A DNA stretch of 10,300 nucleotides. Origin: Fragilaria radians. Lineage: Eukaryota; Bacillariophyta; Fragilariophyceae; Fragilariales; Fragilariaceae. A program made the translations under genes and the position numbers. The stretch spans positions 1 to 10,300 of the forward strand of contig CAAAJI010001312.1 in NCBI GenBank assembly GCA_900642245.1. The letters are read 5' to 3'. Shown here in pieces: positions 6,930-10,300 of the stretch; the stretch's first letter is position 1, and each line of letters opens with the position of its first letter. Under the pieces are notes generated by a model. It was not told the origin of the DNA. It was given only the letters and a program-made list of their open reading frames with translations, and did no database searches.

Positions 6930-8189
6930 TGATAAGATTTCTTAGGATGGGAGTTTGTATTTCAGTTCACTTGACTCTGTATTTTTGACTGTTACTAGCA
7001 TCGTCCATTCTAAGTTTCTAGTGATCGCTGAGCCATTGATTTCATCTTGACTCACTTCTTTCAACGGCCTTTGCATTAACGAATGAACGACTCAAGATGA
7101 CAATACTTTGTCACATCTTAACGGTTTGGTAAATACTTTGCAACGGTAGTTATAGTAATAGATTATTGCTAAGACAGAATTTAGTAAATTACATTATTGG
7201 CTCACATAATTTATAGCTGCATATTAGTTGATCCACATCATGAAACTGCAGCTACATTGAACGATTAACCAGTGGAAAAAAGGACAACATTTGATGTATA
7301 ATAATTAAGCTGTCCTTGATCAGGCATATCATAGCTGTTGAAACAATTTGGGTCAATGATATCCAATTTTTTGGATTCACTAAGTTTTGAAGAAGGTGTA
7401 GCCAGCGAAAGCAACGTTTCTTGCCAGATGTATTCAACACACAGTGGATGCTTATTTATCTGCAAATGATTCTGGGAGATAAGAAAAGGGTATTCATAAA
7501 ATCCAAACTTTGTGAAAATGTAATTGTAAACACTGAAACGGCGAAAAATTAAAGTGAAGAAAAAAGAATTCTTAAACAAGAGGACATGTTTTTCATTTAT
7601 AATGTTTTAATTTGGTACTTGATAAAATTATCAAGTGGACATGCAAAACTATGGCTCGAGACGGTGGATGCTGCTCTTATTCTTCAATCCTAGAAGATAT
7701 CACTTAAAGATTAAACTTCAGTTCATTGCCCTCATGTAGAAAATATATCAGTGCAAGAAATGAGACTAGGTAACGATATTTGATGAATGCCAGTCTTGCT
7801 TGAACATGCTAATTAGATGACTAAAATTTGGGTAAAAAATGAGTAGTCAAAATATCTAACATTCTAGTTTTTGACCTAAAAATTAGAAAACAAAAATGGG
7901 TCTGTCAAGTCTCCGATCATTTACGATTGGAAGACAAGAGCATTCTTCATGGCTTCCCTAAAATATATTCTATCTCAATATCTCATAGAGCAGATTCAGC
8001 AATCATCTCATATTTGACGCGTTATACTCAATTTGTCTTCTTCCTTTTTGTTTATTTGCAATTGATTTTACTTATAAAACATTTTTGCATCCAACATTCT
8101 AGTAGTAATTGAATGGAAGATTTAGCCCCATTGATTTCTGAGGTGTAAATCAAAAAAGTATTTTGTTATTGACTAGTATCCAAACCAAA
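6930..8189. other. AT-rich stretch without supported genes
   Basis: The longest open frames are about 100 codons on the - strand (7265-7579) and 61 codons on the + strand (7927-8112). Both are AT-driven, lack recognisable motifs and are within what chance gives here. The first part could hold the 3' end or LTR of the copia remnant, but no polypurine tract or LTR pair was identified. A 9-bp palindrome lies at 7617-7636. Confidence 0.5.
7617..7636. repeat. Palindrome ACTTGATAA-AA-TTATCAAGT
   Basis: Two perfect 9-bp arms separated by two bases, a 20-bp dyad. No gene adjoins it. It could form a cruciform or be a dimer-binding site; chance is also possible in AT-rich DNA. Confidence 0.6.
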
Positions 8190-8248
8190 TAGAATGATCT
8201 AAGCCTTTATCATTCTATCAAACGATTCTTTAGAATCGGAGTTTGATA
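8190..8248. repeat. Two abutting hairpins
   Basis: First: TAGAATGAT (8190-8198) and ATCATTCTA (8209-8217), a perfect 9-bp stem with a 10-nt loop. Second: TATCAAA plus CGATTCT (8216-8229), a TT loop, AGAATCG (8232-8238), a GAG bulge, then TTTGATA (8242-8248), a 14-bp stem with one bulge. The two share two bases at 8216-8217, so only one can be fully formed at a time. No terminal repeat of a transposon or adjacent gene was identified. Confidence 0.7.
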
Positions 8249-9248
8249 CATACTTTGCAATACCAAAAAGTGAAAGTTGTATTAGAACTAATTCATATGT
8301 CTTTTTAAACACCATGATTCTATCTTCTGTGTTTGGTTTTGAAATAAAAATCAAAGCCAATGACCCTTTGCCTAACTTTCCTATTCAAAAAGAAATGCGT
8401 ACAGCAGTGCGATTTGCCTCGCTGCAGGAATCTCGATGTATAACAAATCCTGAAGTCCAAAATGATATAGGATTGCATTCATAAAATATCAGTTTGTCAA
8501 ATTAAGAAAATATCAAACATTTTAATTTTACAATGCGAAAACTTCGAAAATCATATTCTATGTTTAAGCATGACAAACCTTCGTAACGAATATTAAACGC
8601 GAATCCGGACTAATGGATGTAAAAATGGGAAGCAGGAAGCAGCATGCATTGTCATCCAAATGCGTAATCGAATTAAGAGTAGGCAAATAAACAACTGCTT
8701 TTTTGTAGGATGTGTATATATATCAAATACTTTCATTGTCGATCCTCACTAAAATTCTCTATCCTAGGCTCCAGTAATCATACTTCTCATGACCTAATTT
8801 CTATTTTGAAATATTCATACACTTACTGGACGAGACAGGCCATGCTATTATCTTGGTGATAGTGAAAACGCAGAAAAAGTCAAGGCAAAGTAGGCCCTTT
8901 TAATCATTATATGCATCAACAATGGAGCAAAAATATCAAACGCATCAATTCACGAAATACGACTTCGAAATTTTTATTTCATTGTGTGCTTCACATCCTC
9001 TTTAGTGTACTTCAAATCTGATTCTAGTCTAGTCAGCAAGAGGAGGCATGTGGACCTGGGTTTTGCTGATGTATCAAGAGTTTCTTTAATTTATTGGGCA
9101 TTACATTCCACCTATTTCACATGAGTGCGTATGGATAGGATATTAATGGCAAATCATGTGTCACTGAATTGAAGCTGATAGCTTCTGCAACATAGCATAA
9201 TTGACTTGAATCAAGTTCTCTTCTTCGTAAGGTAGAAGAATTGCACGC
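8249..9248. other. AT-rich stretch without recognisable genes
   Basis: No ORF above about 60 codons and no family motif was noticed on either strand. A small bulged hairpin may exist near 8405-8425 (GCAG-CGA against TCG-CTGC). Confidence 0.5.
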
Positions 9249-9265
9249 TTATAAAAAGGATTCAA

Positions 9266-9310
9266 GCCCGTATAGTACAATGGTAAGTTATAGATTCCCT
9301 CTAATTCAGG
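9266..9310 (+). other. tRNA-like head (box A only)
   Basis: GCCCGTA is followed by TAGTACAATGG (9273-9283), which fits the RNA polymerase III box A consensus (TRGYNNARNNG) and the usual tRNA D-arm. TAGA and TCTA (9291-9294, 9300-9303) can pair around a 5-nt loop where an anticodon arm would be. No box B, no T arm and no matching 3' acceptor strand follow, so this is not an intact tRNA. A TATAAAAAGG lies just upstream (9250-9259). It may be a tRNA fragment or a SINE head. Confidence 0.4.
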
Positions 9311-9752
9311 ACCCTTTGATGTTACTGCAATCACATATCAACGAATAACCCCAAAGAAGAATGTTTGACAGTGTTCTATGCAGTTGTTGGCAAAATAAAC
9401 GAAAATGGAAACGACAAAGCCATAAACAGTTACGTTGGCAATTGAAAGAAGGGCTCCGTAAATGGTGCCTTAGTGTTTTTCTATAGAGTAGAGGTTTGCC
9501 TTTGAGAATATGCCATATGCTTAGAACAGAGAGATATTAAGACTCTTTTTGTGCAAACATTACCAATTATGAACTGTCTGTTAAATCATACGATTAAGGG
9601 GTTGAATGGGATGTCTTCCTTGGCTTTGCATAAGGCTTAAATTGATTCAGAACTTGTTTTGACTCCACGTCTACCATAGTTAAAGTAAAGGAATCAGCAA
9701 GTACGGAATGCTGGCAACTTCATTGTAAGCATTAACTTGAGTTAAATTACTG
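9311..9752. other. Stretch between the two tRNA-like fragments, no supported gene
   Basis: Only short open frames are present, none with a recognisable motif. If both tRNA-like pieces belong to one element family, this DNA could be element body, but no second copy is available in the window to test that. Confidence 0.4.
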
Positions 9753-9796
9753 GCCGTAGCTAGTGGTCTAGGGGCGGTTCGATTCCTTCATACGGT
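9753..9796 (+). other. Miniature tRNA-like element lacking the anticodon arm
   Basis: GGTTCGATTCC (9776-9786) is a perfect RNA polymerase III box B/T-arm sequence. The flanks CCGTA (9754-9758) and TACGG (9791-9795) pair as a 5-bp acceptor stem, extendable by a G-T pair. Between them TAGCTAGTGG (9757-9766) resembles box A, and TAG/CTA (9761-9763, 9768-9770) can form a small D-like hairpin. The T stem pairs at four of five positions. There is no room for an anticodon arm (about 44 nt in total), so it cannot be an ordinary tRNA. It is probably a deleted tRNA pseudogene or a SINE-derived piece. Confidence 0.5.
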
Positions 9797-10300
9797 AGTA
9801 ATTTTAACATACCGTTGCGAATAACGATATATATTTCCAAATGAATTGATCCAATACAGGAATATTTTTAGTACCACAACAGAGACGGACAACAGCTTGT
9901 AATTGGATATCAATCAATCTTACAGGGCTGCTTTGACGACTCCGAGTGCACAATATGCAATTTTTGGAATTCCCACCTTATTTAAAATTCGATCAACGAA
10001 GAGTCGATCCACACGTTTAAATTTGAATTTTGAGTAAATCTGAAGTTGCAGATGAATTGTGGAGTCGTATCACATGGTTCACAACATGTCAACCTTAACA
10101 CATACGAATCAAAACAGCGATCGAAGATTTACAACGCGGGACCAAAAAAAGGTAGATATCACAAACATGGTAAGCCTTACTAAATTCCCCCCAGAGTCAC
10201 TGTTCCATTAAAGAACAACTTCTGGATGGAATATGACAAAAATAATTACAGTATTTCTTTGTCTCTTTGAGATCCTGCTTGTAAGAGCTGATTCCTCCTT
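9797..10300. other. Right-end AT-rich stretch without recognisable genes
   Basis: No ORF of note, RNA gene or clear repeat was seen up to the right edge. Confidence 0.5.

Noticed and set aside
7042..7100. 9-bp inverted repeat TCATCTTGA / TCAAGATGA with a 41-bp spacer
   Set aside because: At this arm length and spacing it is expected by chance, and nothing around it supports an element end.
7252..7579. Two overlapping - strand frames of 62 and 104 codons
   Set aside because: No recognised domain, overlapping each other in different frames, and a rough estimate gives about one such frame by chance in this much DNA.
9266..9340. Intact tRNA gene
   Set aside because: The 3' acceptor strand, T arm and box B are missing.
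1..10300. CRISPR array, bacterial operon or riboswitch
   Set aside because: No regularly spaced direct repeats were seen, and the gene types and signals point to a eukaryote.

Overview
The window looks like AT-rich nuclear DNA from a eukaryotic microbe. The large ORFs have no introns, there is no bacterial-style operon or Shine-Dalgarno pattern, and the recognisable families are eukaryotic: Crinkler/RHS-type (CRN/RHS) proteins and a Ty1/copia retrotransposon remnant. The wording of the copia remnant resembles elements I associate with diatoms and other stramenopiles, but that placement is an inference with low confidence.

The left half (1-5042) is dominated by two closely related CRN/RHS-like genes arranged tail to tail. 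Copy 1 is on the + strand, enters from the left edge and ends at 1433. Copy 2 is on the - strand (5042 to 3168), complete at 624 codons. Together they form a large inverted repeat with arms 1-1476 and 3201-4678 around a spacer of about 1.7 kb. Each protein has a P-loop NTPase-like region with a degenerate Walker A (GNPDISKS), followed by a C-terminal segment resembling the restriction-endonuclease-like domain of CRN/RHS proteins. By hand count they are about 96% identical in the NTPase and middle region, about 83% across the nuclease-like region, and clearly diverged in the tail. Copy 1 also loses its normal C-terminus through a frameshift at a run of six G.

The spacer has no convincing gene. 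It holds some short hairpins, a possible decayed reading frame on the - strand, and a less AT-rich stretch that looks like a promoter or leader.

The right half (5043-10300) contains no intact gene that I can support. It holds the presumed promoter side of copy 2 with a 13-bp tandem repeat, a heavily decayed Ty1/copia RT/RNase H fragment (about 6382-6915), several palindromes including two abutting hairpins (8190-8248), and two tRNA-like fragments near 9270 and 9775. One of these folds as a miniature tRNA without an anticodon arm. Overall the region looks like a repeat-rich accessory locus: a recently duplicated CRN/RHS family beside retroelement and tRNA-like debris.
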